A DNA stretch of 28,488 bases. Source: Dysgonomonas sp. UBA5412. Its GTDB lineage: Bacteria; Bacteroidota; Bacteroidia; Bacteroidales; Dysgonomonadaceae. The notes beneath the pieces were generated by a model, which did not search any database, was not told the origin of the DNA, and was given only the letters and a program-made list of their open reading frames with translations. The position numbers were made by a program, and so were the translations under genes. This document shows positions 1-7,264 of this stretch, piece by piece (the stretch's first letter is position 1; each line of letters opens with the position of its first letter). The stretch is taken from contig DHNQ01000028.1 in the NCBI GenBank assembly GCA_002409595.1, positions 1 through 28,488 on the forward strand. Reading direction: 5' to 3'.

Positions 1-98
1 ACTTTTGGATTATTATTTACACTGCTTGGTGGTGCTGGGCAATGGCTTATGCTCGTAAATCATTAGGATTATCTCCACAACCTAAGATGGCTAATTAA
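1..98 (+). CDS. C-terminal fragment of a probable membrane protein
   Basis: Only the last 31 codons lie in the window, in the frame whose first full codon is at base 3, ending in TAA at 96-98. The translation begins with a hydrophobic, tryptophan-rich stretch (FWIIIYTAWWCWAMAYARKS) followed by a short polar tail ending PQPKMAN. That is how a last membrane helix and cytoplasmic tail of a transporter look, but I cannot assign a family from so little. The other two forward frames hit stops within the same stretch, which supports this frame. No terminator hairpin is obvious after the stop. Confidence 0.5.
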   Translation, partial: FWIIIYTAWWCWAMAYARKSLGLSPQPKMAN

Positions 99-299
99 TA
101 AAGGTAATAATCTTTTATTTTCGAAACATTTAATAAAAATAATATAGGAAGATTATAATTCTCTCTACATAATTTAAAGATTTGTTTCCTATCAGAAAAT
201 TAATTCTAAAAATATCTGGTATTCAGAATTGTATCTTTCTCATATTTATATTTTCAAAGAATGAAAAGTCATTGTTTTACCATTAATAACTAAAATACG

Positions 300-342
300 A
301 TTAAGGATAAGATCAAATATACTAATCAATAGATATCCTAAT
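300..342 (-). terminator. Possible hairpin terminator behind the TPP riboswitch
   Basis: On the minus strand ATTAGGATA (334-342) can pair with TATCCTTAAT (300-309), giving nine pairs with one bulge and a 24-nt loop. It lies about 25 nt past the aptamer and is followed on the minus strand by a short T-rich stretch (TATTTTAG), not a strong U-run. It could be the expression platform, but the large loop makes this weak. Confidence 0.25.
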
Positions 343-365
343 TAAAGGAGGGAATTTCTTTGTTC

Positions 366-438
366 ATCATTCCTACGTCGCATTACCCGCATCAGGTTGT
401 AAGGGTATAATCTCAGCCTATAATGACACCCCTTGATC
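366..438 (-). ncRNA. TPP (thiamine pyrophosphate) riboswitch aptamer
   Basis: Read on the minus strand, the segment shows the conserved THI-box blocks in order: GGGGTGTC, GGCTGAGA, ACCCTT, ACCTGAT, GGGTAATGC, and CGTAGGAA. These match the pyrimidine-sensor arm (CUGAGA) and the pyrophosphate-sensor arm (ACCUGAU/GGauAAUGCc) of the TPP aptamer. A near-consensus promoter element on the minus strand (TTCATTTG, 448-455, one base off TAnnTTTG) would start the transcript just before it. Transcription would run toward base 1, yet no minus-strand reading frame follows within the window. The aptamer call is firm from sequence blocks; what it controls is unknown. Confidence 0.9.
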
Positions 439-642
439 GTATATGCGCAAATGAATAAAAAATTTTTATCCAAAAAATTAGTTGATATAGATATACAAAT
501 TTATGTGTTATTCTGTTTTACAATACTTACATATTTATGTGGAGAAATGCTACAATGAAAGACTAAGATACAATATCTATTCAGATTATTGGTAATTATC
601 AAATGTTTTTTTAATTAGTAATCATAATCATTCACAATTGAC

Positions 643-651
643 TTATCCACA
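643..651 (+). promoter_or_regulatory. Isolated DnaA-box sequence
   Basis: TTATCCACA is the exact consensus DnaA box. A second copy with one mismatch (TGTGGAGAA, the reverse-complement form) sits at 538-546. Two sites in AT-rich DNA do not make an origin, and one 9-mer match can occur by chance. Confidence 0.25.
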
Positions 652-706
652 ATATCTTTATAAAAAATATAGCAGATAGATTAAGATTAACCTAAAAATA
701 ATACTG

Positions 707-1516
707 ATGTTTAATTATTATATAATTGAAAAAAAATCTTCTCTTTCGTTGACTCTAAAATCTGACACGTTACTAGTTGTATTGGAAGGGGAGATTGTTC
801 TTAATAGTTTAGATTGTTTCAATAAACTTTTAGGTAGTGAAACTATTTTATGTATACCACTTAGTTCGGATTTATTATTAAATAGTGAAAATAGAGCCAA
901 GGTTTTGATTATATCATTTAATATTGAAGAACATTTTTCTAAATCTTATACCGATTTCTTACTATCTGAATCTGTGGTTAACAATTTAGGTGTCGCCATA
1001 ATCATAGAACCTATAAAACGAATTTTCAATACTATATGCTATTATCTCAATGATGGGGTAGATATGTCTGACCTATCCAAGGCTCTATTAAATGAGCTTT
1101 TTATTATATTGATATTATACTATGACAATCAGGATATTAGATGTCTTTTTTATCCAATATTAGGCTCAGATACTTCTTTTAGACAATTGGTTTTAGAACA
1201 TTGTCTGAAAGTAAATCGGCTGGAAGATTTGGCAACTTTAGCTAGATATAGTAAATCAGGATTTATCAAAAAATTTTATCGTTGTTTTGGTCAATCACCA
1301 TATAAATGGATCCTTCAATATAAAGCTAAAAGGATTTTGCTTGATATATGTTATTCAGACAATAGTTTCAATGAAATATCTGATTCGTATGGTATTAGTA
1401 ATTATTCGTACTTCTATATTTTTTGTAAAAAACATTATGGAGCCGGTCCTCGTGTAATAAGAAAAAAGGGGTTGAAGAAAATAAATCTTGATAAAATGTT
1501 TAAAAGTATAATATAA
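707..1516 (+). CDS. AraC-family transcriptional regulator
   Basis: A 269-residue protein with the usual AraC layout. The N-terminal part (about 1-150) is beta-rich and cupin-like, with a run of hydrophobic strands and no signal peptide. The C-terminal part (about 165-255) carries two helix-turn-helix units: LEDLATLARYSKSGFIKKFY, then FNEISDSYGISNYSYFYIFC ending KKHYGAGPRVIRKK, matching the conserved end of the AraC DNA-binding domain. No Shine-Dalgarno sequence precedes the ATG, which is normal in this phylum. The gene stands alone, 103 bases ahead of the lacI-type gene on the same strand, so it may be independent of the sugar locus or part of its control. The ligand is not predictable. Composition is very AT-rich, with many isoleucine and tyrosine codons, which could reflect acquisition or relaxed selection. 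Confidence 0.85.
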   Translation: MFNYYIIEKKSSLSLTLKSDTLLVVLEGEIVLNSLDCFNKLLGSETILCIPLSSDLLLNSENRAKVLIISFNIEEHFSKSYTDFLLSESVVNNLGVAIIIEPIKRIFNTICYYLNDGVDMSDLSKALLNELFIILILYYDNQDIRCLFYPILGSDTSFRQLVLEHCLKVNRLEDLATLARYSKSGFIKKFYRCFGQSPYKWILQYKAKRILLDICYSDNSFNEISDSYGISNYSYFYIFCKKHYGAGPRVIRKKGLKKINLDKMFKSII

Positions 1517-1548
1517 CATATATTTTAGGTTGTTTTTTATATAGTAAA

Positions 1549-1556
1549 ACGATTAA
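1549..1556 (+). promoter_or_regulatory. Candidate operator half-site upstream of lacI-type gene
   Basis: ACGATTAA occurs here within GTAAAACGATTAAAC, a loosely palindromic, CG-centred sequence of the sort LacI-family proteins bind, 8 bases ahead of the -7 element. The same 8-mer lies on the opposite strand at 2673-2680 before the transporter gene, and again at 297-304. Function is inferred only. Confidence 0.25.
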
Positions 1557-1564
1557 ACTTAATT

Positions 1565-1572
1565 TATATTTG
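1565..1572 (+). promoter_or_regulatory. Bacteroidales -7 promoter element for the lacI-type gene
   Basis: TATATTTG fits the TAnnTTTG -7 consensus and lies 47 bases before the start codon. No TTG -33 element was found at the usual spacing of about 19-21 bases. Confidence 0.45.
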
Positions 1573-1619
1573 TACTTTGAATAATGAAATAGATTTTTCT
1601 ATAATAAATATTAATAACA

Positions 1620-2621
1620 ATGTCCAGAGTATCTTTAAAAGATATAGCAATCAAAGCTAAAGTCTCAAGCGCAACAGTCTCATTAGTTCTTAATGAAAAG
1701 GCTGAAGAAGGGCGTATAAGTAAAGAAGTCTCTGACAGAGTGAAAAAGATAGCTGAAGAATTGGGATATATGCCCAACATGTCTGCACGTAGTTTAAGAA
1801 CAGGTAAGACAAAAACTCTAGGCTTGGTTGTAGCTGATATATCAAATCCCTTTTTCGCCAAATTAGCTCGTCATATCGAAAATATAGCTGCTAAGAAAGG
1901 TTATCAAGTAATGTTTGGTAGTTCAGACGAATCTAGTGTCAAATTTAAAGACCTGATAGGTCTATTTATTGAAAAGAACGTAGATGGTATTATTCTGACT
2001 CCTCCACAAGGAAGCGAAGCATCTATTATGCAACTTGTAAACAGAAAGATACCAACAGTATTGGTCGATCGTCATATAGAAGGATTACCCGTAAGTTCGG
2101 TTCAGATAGATAATGTACAAGCAGCATATAGGATTACCAATATGCTAATAGAACAAAAATGCAAGAGAATTGGCTTCGTAGCTTACAACATAGATCTTCC
2201 AAATATTAAAAAACGTTACGAAGGATATGTACTTGCTCTGAAATTGAATAATATAGAACTTGACGAGCAACTTGTTCATTCTGTATCATTCGATAATTTT
2301 GAGCAAAATATCAGTGATAGTATAAAAAAACTCGTTGATTCTAAAGTTGATTCTATTGTATTCACTAACAATAGAGTAGGGGTTCAGTCTCTATTGACAT
2401 TACGAAGCTACGATGTTTTCTCTAAACTGAAATATGCAAGTATCGACAATGCTGATGAATACGTTATAGCTCAAATCCCAATTATGTGCGTCGAACAACC
2501 TATTGAAGGATTAGGTAGTAGAGCCTTAGATATATTATTTAAACAAATAAAGGATACATCATACGATATGATAGAATCCATACTCCTTCAACCTAAAATC
2601 GTTAATCTGAATCAGTTTTAA
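1620..2621 (+). CDS. LacI/GalR-family transcriptional regulator
   Basis: A 333-residue protein of normal family length. Residues 4-50 form the LacI helix-turn-helix and hinge (VSLKDIAIKAKVSSATVSLV, then the YMPNMSARSLRTGKT hinge). Residues from about 65 form the periplasmic-binding-protein-like sensor (TLGLVVADISNPFFAKLARH, then DGIILTPP and TVLVDRHIEG). It is the first gene of the putative D-arabinose locus, 111 bases upstream of the symporter and on the same strand, and is the natural candidate to sense the released sugar, its phosphate or an intermediate. This differs from classical Sus loci, which usually use hybrid two-component or SusR sensors. A motif shared between its own upstream region and that of the symporter suggests autoregulation plus control of the operon. 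Confidence 0.93.
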   Translation: MSRVSLKDIAIKAKVSSATVSLVLNEKAEEGRISKEVSDRVKKIAEELGYMPNMSARSLRTGKTKTLGLVVADISNPFFAKLARHIENIAAKKGYQVMFGSSDESSVKFKDLIGLFIEKNVDGIILTPPQGSEASIMQLVNRKIPTVLVDRHIEGLPVSSVQIDNVQAAYRITNMLIEQKCKRIGFVAYNIDLPNIKKRYEGYVLALKLNNIELDEQLVHSVSFDNFEQNISDSIKKLVDSKVDSIVFTNNRVGVQSLLTLRSYDVFSKLKYASIDNADEYVIAQIPIMCVEQPIEGLGSRALDILFKQIKDTSYDMIESILLQPKIVNLNQF

Positions 2622-2672
2622 TTTCTCTTTTTCAATATTTAAGTGATATTTTCCTTTTTAAGTTATTTTTAG

Positions 2673-2680
2673 TTAATCGT
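2673..2680 (-). promoter_or_regulatory. Candidate operator upstream of the symporter gene
   Basis: TTAATCGT is the reverse complement of the ACGATTAA found ahead of the lacI-type gene and sits 53 bases before the symporter start. It could be the site through which the LacI-type protein controls the operon. The match is only eight bases in AT-rich DNA. Confidence 0.25.
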
Positions 2681-2732
2681 ATTAGCATACTTAAACCTAA
2701 GAAATCTAAAGATTTATATTATTACAATTATT

Positions 2733-3956
2733 ATGAAAAACAAAAAACGAAGTATTTTCTCTTCACCCGAAGGAAAGAGCTACTTATTCCCTTTTGTATT
2801 AGTTAGCAGTTTATTTTTGATGTGGGGATTTGCTCATGGGTTGTTAGATGTGCTTAATAAACACTTCCAAGAAGCTTTTACCATGTCAAAGGCTGAATCA
2901 GGTTTGGTTCAGTTCTCTACCTATATTGCCTACGGATTAATAGCCTTTCCGGCAGGCTTCTTTATGCATAAATTTGGTTATCAAAAAGGGATTATACTCG
3001 GTCTTGTAATTTATGCAATTGGAGCATTCAGCTTTATTCCTGCTGCCTTAGGCACATCGCCCGAACCATTTCTTATCGCTTTATTTATTGTAGCATGTGG
3101 CTTGTGTATATTAGAAACTGCAGCAAATCCATATTCTACCGTATTAGGACCTAAAGAAAGTGCATCCCGAAGACTCAATTTATCTCAATCTCTTAATGGC
3201 TTGGGATGGGTATTAGGACCTTTGGTCGGAGGACAATTGATATTAGGAGCAGAACCCGACGATGCAATGGCTTTGACAAGACCCTATATCCTTATCGGAT
3301 CATGCGTTTTAATTATAGTTGTTTTCTTCTTCTTTATAAAGTTGCCGGATATCAAAGAAGATAATAGTACTGAATCCAAAACAGATGCTTCTTCACAAAA
3401 GGCGAAACCCTTATGGGCGCATAAACATTTTACACTTGCATTCATAGCACAAGTTCTTTATATGATTGCACAAACAGGAGTATTTGCACTGTTTATCAAT
3501 TACGTAATGGAATTAGATCATACCATTACAAAAGTAGAAGCATCCAGATATCTGGCGTTCGGAGGAATGTCTTTATTTATGGTTGGACGTTTTTCTGGTA
3601 GCTTTCTGATGGCTAAATTTCCTCCCAATAAGCTCCTAGCTCTCTATGCTGCTATCTCGGTGTTATGCATGTCGTTAGTAGTCCTTAATATAGGTTATAT
3701 CTCGCTGATAGCATTGTGTATAGCTTTTTTCTTTATGTCTATAATGTTTCCTACTATCTATGCCTTAGGTCTTGCCAATATGGGAGAACAGACTAAAAAA
3801 GCAGCTTCATTTCTTACTATGGCAGTTGCTGGGGGAGCATTTTCAGCCATCATAATGGGTGCGGTAGGAGAAGAAAGTATGGCTATCGGCTTTTCAATAC
3901 CTCTTATTTGTTTCATATACATCACATACTTTGGAATTAAAGGATATAAATGTTAA
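2733..3956 (+). CDS. fucP: FucP-like sugar:H+ symporter (MFS, FHS family)
   Basis: A 407-residue membrane protein with about 12 hydrophobic helices and a central polar loop (about 205-225, charged, SKTDASSQKAK). The N-terminal block FLMWGFAHGLLDVLNKHFQ and the ILETAANPYSTVLGPKE block are signatures of the FucP/GlcP-type fucose-glucose-galactose:H+ symporters of the inner membrane. It is about 30 residues shorter than E. coli FucP. FucP proteins carry L-fucose and also accept D-arabinose, which has the same configuration at C2-C4. As the first transport gene after the regulator, and with an isomerase and a kinase downstream, it should bring the free sugar from periplasm to cytoplasm. Substrate is inferred from context; the family does not fix it. 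The next gene begins 22 bases after its stop. Confidence 0.88.
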   Translation: MKNKKRSIFSSPEGKSYLFPFVLVSSLFLMWGFAHGLLDVLNKHFQEAFTMSKAESGLVQFSTYIAYGLIAFPAGFFMHKFGYQKGIILGLVIYAIGAFSFIPAALGTSPEPFLIALFIVACGLCILETAANPYSTVLGPKESASRRLNLSQSLNGLGWVLGPLVGGQLILGAEPDDAMALTRPYILIGSCVLIIVVFFFFIKLPDIKEDNSTESKTDASSQKAKPLWAHKHFTLAFIAQVLYMIAQTGVFALFINYVMELDHTITKVEASRYLAFGGMSLFMVGRFSGSFLMAKFPPNKLLALYAAISVLCMSLVVLNIGYISLIALCIAFFFMSIMFPTIYALGLANMGEQTKKAASFLTMAVAGGAFSAIIMGAVGEESMAIGFSIPLICFIYITYFGIKGYKC

Positions 3957-3978
3957 CCAGTTATATAAATATCATATT

Positions 3979-5226
3979 ATGAAAAGAATCAACATATTTG
4001 TTGCAGTTATTCTATCTCTCAGCTTACTAAATAGTTGCAATAATAAAACAAATCAAAAAGAAGGAAATAGTATAATGGAATCTTACGAAAAAGGTACATT
4101 CGGATACGATCTGAAGTATTTATCAGAAAAAGACAGTCTTATTATTCTTAAAGGAGAAGATGATAATGCACAAGTTATCATTTCACCTAAATATCAGGCT
4201 AAAGTATTTACAAGTACAGTCGATGGACTTTCAGGTAAAAGTATTGGATTTGTAGGTTACAAAGCTTTCGAACGAGATATACCAGACGAACATATGAATG
4301 GATATGGAGGTGAAAATCGATTTTGGCTGGGGCCCGAAGGAGGTCAGTATTCTGTTTATTTCGAACCTAATAAGCCGCAGATATATGAAAACTGGCATAC
4401 TCCAAAACCAATAGATATTGAGGCTTGGGATCTGGTATCTGCGTCAGAACAGAAAGTGCTTATGAAAAAAGACATGAGCATACAGAATTATTTGGGAACG
4501 AATCTGAAGTTGAATGTAGATCGTCATATCGAGTTTCTAAATGCTAAGAAAATTAAAGCAATGCTCGATATTGATCTCACTAATCTGAAATCGGTAGCAT
4601 ACAGTACAAAGAATACAATAACAAACAAAAATGATTTTGAATGGACTAAACAAACAGGCACAATATCCACATGGATTTTAGATATGTTTATTCCGTCACC
4701 TAATGCCATTACCGTTATACCGATTAATGAAGGTAATGAATCTCAATTAGGAAAAATAGTTACCGACGATTACTTCGGAAAGATTCCGGAAGATAGATTG
4801 AATATAAAAAACAATACTCTTTTCTTCAAAACAGATGGAATACAAAGAGGTAAGTTGGGTATAAACGTATTCAGATCAAAAGGAATTGCCGGAAACTATG
4901 ATCCCGATTCTAAAAGACTTACTATCATTACATTTGATGTTAAAAAGGATAAAACCTATTTAAATCAGGAATGGGATCCGACAAAAGATCCTCTTGTTGG
5001 CGATGCAATGAATGCATACAACGATGGACCATTGGATGATGGCAGCATAATGGGACCTTTCCTCGAAGTAGAAAGTTGTTCACCGGCTGCATTTTTGAAA
5101 CCTAACGAATCGCAGACACATCACCATAATGTTTTCCATATTGTTGGAGAAGCAAACGAATTAAATCCTATTGCAGCAAAGTTATTAGGAGTATCCATAA
5201 AGGAAATCATAAATGCTCTTCATTAG
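3979..5226 (+). CDS. Exported lipoprotein, DUF6786-like
   Basis: The start at 3979 is preferred because it gives a clean lipoprotein signal (MKRINIFVAVILSLSLLNSC, acylated Cys20); an in-frame ATG at 3931 would overlap the symporter gene and put 16 residues ahead of the signal. The mature 395 residues are beta-rich, with a conserved-looking motif GGENRFWLGPEGGQ near residue 110 and paired histidines QTHHHNVFHI near the C-terminus. I associate this pattern with DUF6786, a Bacteroidota family in sugar-utilisation loci with a fold possibly related to aldose epimerases, but I could not check. Given its place between the symporter and the glycoside hydrolase, a role on the released sugar or on oligosaccharides in the periplasm is plausible, for example furanose/pyranose mutarotation. 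That role is inference only. Confidence 0.6.
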   Translation: MKRINIFVAVILSLSLLNSCNNKTNQKEGNSIMESYEKGTFGYDLKYLSEKDSLIILKGEDDNAQVIISPKYQAKVFTSTVDGLSGKSIGFVGYKAFERDIPDEHMNGYGGENRFWLGPEGGQYSVYFEPNKPQIYENWHTPKPIDIEAWDLVSASEQKVLMKKDMSIQNYLGTNLKLNVDRHIEFLNAKKIKAMLDIDLTNLKSVAYSTKNTITNKNDFEWTKQTGTISTWILDMFIPSPNAITVIPINEGNESQLGKIVTDDYFGKIPEDRLNIKNNTLFFKTDGIQRGKLGINVFRSKGIAGNYDPDSKRLTIITFDVKKDKTYLNQEWDPTKDPLVGDAMNAYNDGPLDDGSIMGPFLEVESCSPAAFLKPNESQTHHHNVFHIVGEANELNPIAAKLLGVSIKEIINALH

Positions 5227-5232
5227 GTCGTT

Positions 5233-5248
5233 TATCTATCTATCTATC
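5233..5248 (+). repeat. Tetranucleotide repeat (TATC)4
   Basis: Four perfect TATC units lie in the 67-base gap between the DUF6786-like gene and the GH172 gene. Slippage would change the spacing but not a reading frame. Confidence 0.7.
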
Positions 5249-5293
5249 AATAATAAATAAGCAATATATTAATCATTTATTTCAGTATTTATC

Positions 5294-7240
5294 ATGAAAA
5301 AACTCACTTTTATAATTTTATGTAGTTTATTTCTTCTTCCTGCTTATTCGCAGAAGAAGGATAGTAAGAAACAAGCGGCTAAAACCGTTACTCTCATAGA
5401 TGAATTAGAGACTTTGTATAAGCTCTCTCTATTGCCTCAATATAGGGAAGGCATTGTAGAACAAGAATCTAGTTACGATCGCACAGGAGGAAATGATGAT
5501 GGCTTTGACGGCACATATTCTTATATTCGTAAAGAGGGTAAGAATTTGGTTTTAGCTGATTATAAAGGTCCCGGAGTTATAAATCGAATTTGGACTCCGA
5601 CTCCAACCAAAGATACCATTCAATTTTTTATTGACGGAGAAAAGACTCCTCGTATAAGCATTCCTTTTATTGATTTATTTTCAGGCAAAGTCTTTCCTTT
5701 TGTCAATTCCGTATGTGGAAATGAAATCGGAGGATACTATTGTTATATTCCTATACAGTTTGCAAAATCTTGTAAGATTGTATTTTGTGGCGAAAAAATA
5801 ATGTTCCATCAAATACAATATCGTCCTTATTCCCCAAATGCTAAAGTAGAATCTTTTAGTATGAACTGGAATGAGGCTCAGATAGCAGCATTAGAGGAAG
5901 CTAATAAATATTGGAATAAACAAGTTAATCCTTTAACCTGTTTAGATAAATCCAATGTAATTACAGAAACAAAGGAATTTTTTATAGCTCCGGGCGAAAC
6001 TATTCCGTTTTTCACATCGAAAGAAGGGGGGCGGATAGCCGGATTTGAGCTGGACTTTGGTTCAGCATTAGACGGTGCAAACAAAGACATACTATTAAAA
6101 GCACAATGGGATGGCGAAACTACACCAGCTATATATAGTCCAGCAGCAGATTATTTCGGTTATGCGTATGGCAAACCTGCAATGCAAAGTATTCTGTTGG
6201 GACATTATCAAGGGATAAACTATTCATATCTGCCAATGCCTTATCAAAACAAAGCTGAAATGAGTCTGGTCTATGAGAAGCGTCAAAATACTAATCAGTC
6301 TAAAATAGAGGTAAAAGCAAAAGTATATTATACAAAAGAAGCATTAGACCCTCAAACAGAAGGAAAACTATATACAAGCTGGCGTAGAGAGGTAAATCCT
6401 AAAGAAGGAGAACCATACTTATTGATTGATGTAGAGGATAAAGGACACTATGTAGGAATAACACACATTGCACAAGCATTGCAACCGGGAATGACTTTAT
6501 TTTTTGAAGGAGATGAAGTAACCACCGTGGATGGTAAGATGAGGGGTCATGGAACCGGTTCGGAAGATTATTACAATGGAGGATGGTATGCCCTTCTCGA
6601 CAGATGGGATAGAGGAGTAAGTCTACCAATACATGGATCTTTAGACTATTCTCTACCTATGGCACGTACAGGAGGATATCGTTTTTTCCTCTCAGATAAA
6701 GTAGTATTCAATAAAGATCTTCATGTAACGATCGAGCATGGACCCGAAGGCAATAAATTTCCGGTAGATTACACATCCATAGCTTTTTACTATGGTTCTA
6801 AACCTGCAAAATCATCATTATTGCCAACAGAAGATCTACGTACAGTATATTATCCTACAACTCATATCTTCTTTCCTCAGTTAATGAACTTTTCTTTAGG
6901 AGAAGGAACTAAATTAGATTTTAGAGGAAATCGTTCTGTGGCAGAAGTCTATGACGAATCAATGTTTCGTATCATGCTCGACGAAATCCCCGAAGGTGTA
7001 TACAAAATCAAACTTACATATTTCAAAACACCCGAAAGTGGAGCTTTTGAAGTATGGAACAGACAGAAACCAATAAAAGAATTAGAAGATGTATATAGCC
7101 CTACTGAAGTTAAGATTGAGAATGCTGAGATCGGTACATTCACATTAACCAGACATACTAATTCCATATCAATAAAAGTGAAGAAAACAAAACATGGAGC
7201 ACAATTCCATTTCGATACACTGACCCTTGAAAAACAATAA
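5294..7240 (+). CDS. GH172 (DUF2961) glycoside hydrolase, probable D-arabinofuranosidase
   Basis: A 648-residue secreted protein with a signal peptide (MKKLTFIILCSLFLLPAYSQ, no lipobox, so probably periplasmic). Residues about 50-510 match DUF2961, now family GH172: the SSYDRTGGNDDGFDGTYSYI opening, the DYKGPGVINRIWTPTPTKDT strand, and the catalytic region FFEGDE (Glu405) with RGHGTGSEDYYNGGW (Glu424). From memory, the acid/base and nucleophile of the Bifidobacterium founding enzyme are the two equivalent glutamates. Residues about 525-648 form a separate beta-rich C-terminal domain. Characterised GH172 enzymes act on furanosides, including alpha-D-fructofuranosides and alpha-D-arabinofuranosides of mycobacterial arabinan, the latter from Dysgonomonas. 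With isomerase and kinase beside it, D-arabinofuranosidase is the best reading; the exact linkage is not predictable. Confidence 0.85.
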   Translation: MKKLTFIILCSLFLLPAYSQKKDSKKQAAKTVTLIDELETLYKLSLLPQYREGIVEQESSYDRTGGNDDGFDGTYSYIRKEGKNLVLADYKGPGVINRIWTPTPTKDTIQFFIDGEKTPRISIPFIDLFSGKVFPFVNSVCGNEIGGYYCYIPIQFAKSCKIVFCGEKIMFHQIQYRPYSPNAKVESFSMNWNEAQIAALEEANKYWNKQVNPLTCLDKSNVITETKEFFIAPGETIPFFTSKEGGRIAGFELDFGSALDGANKDILLKAQWDGETTPAIYSPAADYFGYAYGKPAMQSILLGHYQGINYSYLPMPYQNKAEMSLVYEKRQNTNQSKIEVKAKVYYTKEALDPQTEGKLYTSWRREVNPKEGEPYLLIDVEDKGHYVGITHIAQALQPGMTLFFEGDEVTTVDGKMRGHGTGSEDYYNGGWYALLDRWDRGVSLPIHGSLDYSLPMARTGGYRFFLSDKVVFNKDLHVTIEHGPEGNKFPVDYTSIAFYYGSKPAKSSLLPTEDLRTVYYPTTHIFFPQLMNFSLGEGTKLDFRGNRSVAEVYDESMFRIMLDEIPEGVYKIKLTYFKTPESGAFEVWNRQKPIKELEDVYSPTEVKIENAEIGTFTLTRHTNSISIKVKKTKHGAQFHFDTLTLEKQ

Positions 7241-7264
7241 TCTTAACCTGAAAAATATAAAATA

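Larger units (their letters stand above)
99..706. other. Long non-coding stretch with a minus-strand riboswitch
   Basis: This 608-base gap holds no credible gene on either strand; minus-strand frames to the left of the riboswitch close after a few codons. It contains a TPP riboswitch (366-438, minus strand), a possible hairpin at 300-342, and a very AT-rich part (439-706) with one perfect DnaA-box sequence at 643-651. Nothing else was recognised. Confidence 0.6.

Noticed and set aside
439..706. Replication origin
   Set aside because: Only one perfect and one imperfect DnaA box, and no dnaA, dnaN, parAB or similar gene.
3931..3978. Earlier ATG for the DUF6786-like lipoprotein
   Set aside because: It would put 16 polar residues ahead of an otherwise perfect lipoprotein signal and overlap the symporter gene; the ATG at 3979 is better.
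5233..5248. Phase-variation repeat
   Set aside because: The (TATC)4 repeat is intergenic, short, and not near a promoter element I could identify, so a switching role is not supported.
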